DNA from: Ramlibacter sp.
Lineage (GTDB): Bacteria > Pseudomonadota > Gammaproteobacteria > Burkholderiales > Burkholderiaceae_C
Direction of reading: 5' to 3'
Assembly (NCBI GenBank): GCA_021156245.1
Contig: JAJNBO010000176.1
Location: forward strand, 1-6,169
DNA length: 6,169 nt
Shown here: in pieces, positions 6,090 through 6,169 of the stretch
Layout: each line of letters begins with the position of its first letter
Numbering within the stretch: position 1 is the stretch's first letter
Program-made: the position numbers and the translations under genes
The notes under the pieces: model-generated
What the model saw: only the letters and a program-made list of their open reading frames with translations
Database searches by the model: none
Told to the model about the DNA's origin: nothing

Positions 6090-6169
6090 ATGAACTCACC
6101 CGTGATGCAGGGCCTGAACCTGCGGACCCCCGCCTACGTGAAGAACGCCCGGCTGATCGCCTGGGTGGC
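6090..6169 (+). CDS. pckG: Phosphoenolpyruvate carboxykinase (GTP), N-terminus only
   Basis: Only 26 codons and two bases are present; the rest lies beyond the window. The enzyme converts oxaloacetate and GTP to PEP, CO2 and GDP in gluconeogenesis, in the cytoplasm. The readable start, MNSPVMQGLN followed by TPAYVKNARLIAWV (residues 13-26), matches the opening of beta-proteobacterial GTP-type PEPCKs as I remember them, in particular the PAYV...LIAWV pattern. No catalytic residues fall inside the window. The start is supported by AGGAG (6077-6081) with 8-base spacing. It is preceded by its own regulatory region after a terminator, so it is probably transcribed independently. The identification rests on a short stretch. 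Confidence 0.82.
   Translation, partial: MNSPVMQGLNLRTPAYVKNARLIAWV

Overview
The window is uniformly GC-rich. Its gene set and wording suggest a beta-proteobacterium of the order Burkholderiales, probably Comamonadaceae (Ramlibacter/Variovorax-like). The main clues are the GTP-type PEP carboxykinase N-terminus, the medium-form threonine ammonia-lyase joined to a PaaI-like thioesterase, and the dispersed intergenic repeats. This taxonomic guess rests on memory, not on a search. Nothing suggests a phage, transposase, CRISPR array or recently acquired island; it reads as ordinary chromosome.

Layout. Positions 1-1320 (+) hold the 3' two-thirds of recQ, cut by the window start. A convergent spacer (1321-1484) follows, packed with two unrelated repeat or hairpin structures: a hairpin resembling a dispersed repeat right after recQ, and a nested inverted repeat of the GTCATTCCCGCG...GCGGGAAT class. 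On the minus strand, 1485-3785 (possibly to 3803) encodes a large tandem AAA+ ATPase with an unrecognised N-terminal region. A short divergent spacer leads to a plus-strand pair: ilvA (threonine ammonia-lyase, 3920-5119) and a translationally coupled hotdog thioesterase (5119-5523). A spacer with competing stem-loops comes next, then a 50-residue single-span membrane protein (5645-5797) that has its own -10 box and is closed by a strong terminator. A 292-base regulatory region (5798-6089) contains a dyad operator candidate, a -10 box and a foldable leader. It leads into pckG, of which only the first 26 codons are in the window.

How they fit together. RecQ (DNA repair helicase) and the AAA+ protein are separate convergent units. 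IlvA (threonine to 2-oxobutanoate) and PckG (oxaloacetate to PEP) are both central amino-acid and carbon metabolism enzymes but are separately transcribed. The thioesterase is coupled to IlvA by a TGATG overlap; its substrate is unknown. The least described items are the p97-like asymmetric AAA+ protein, the His-containing small membrane protein, and the pckG control region.
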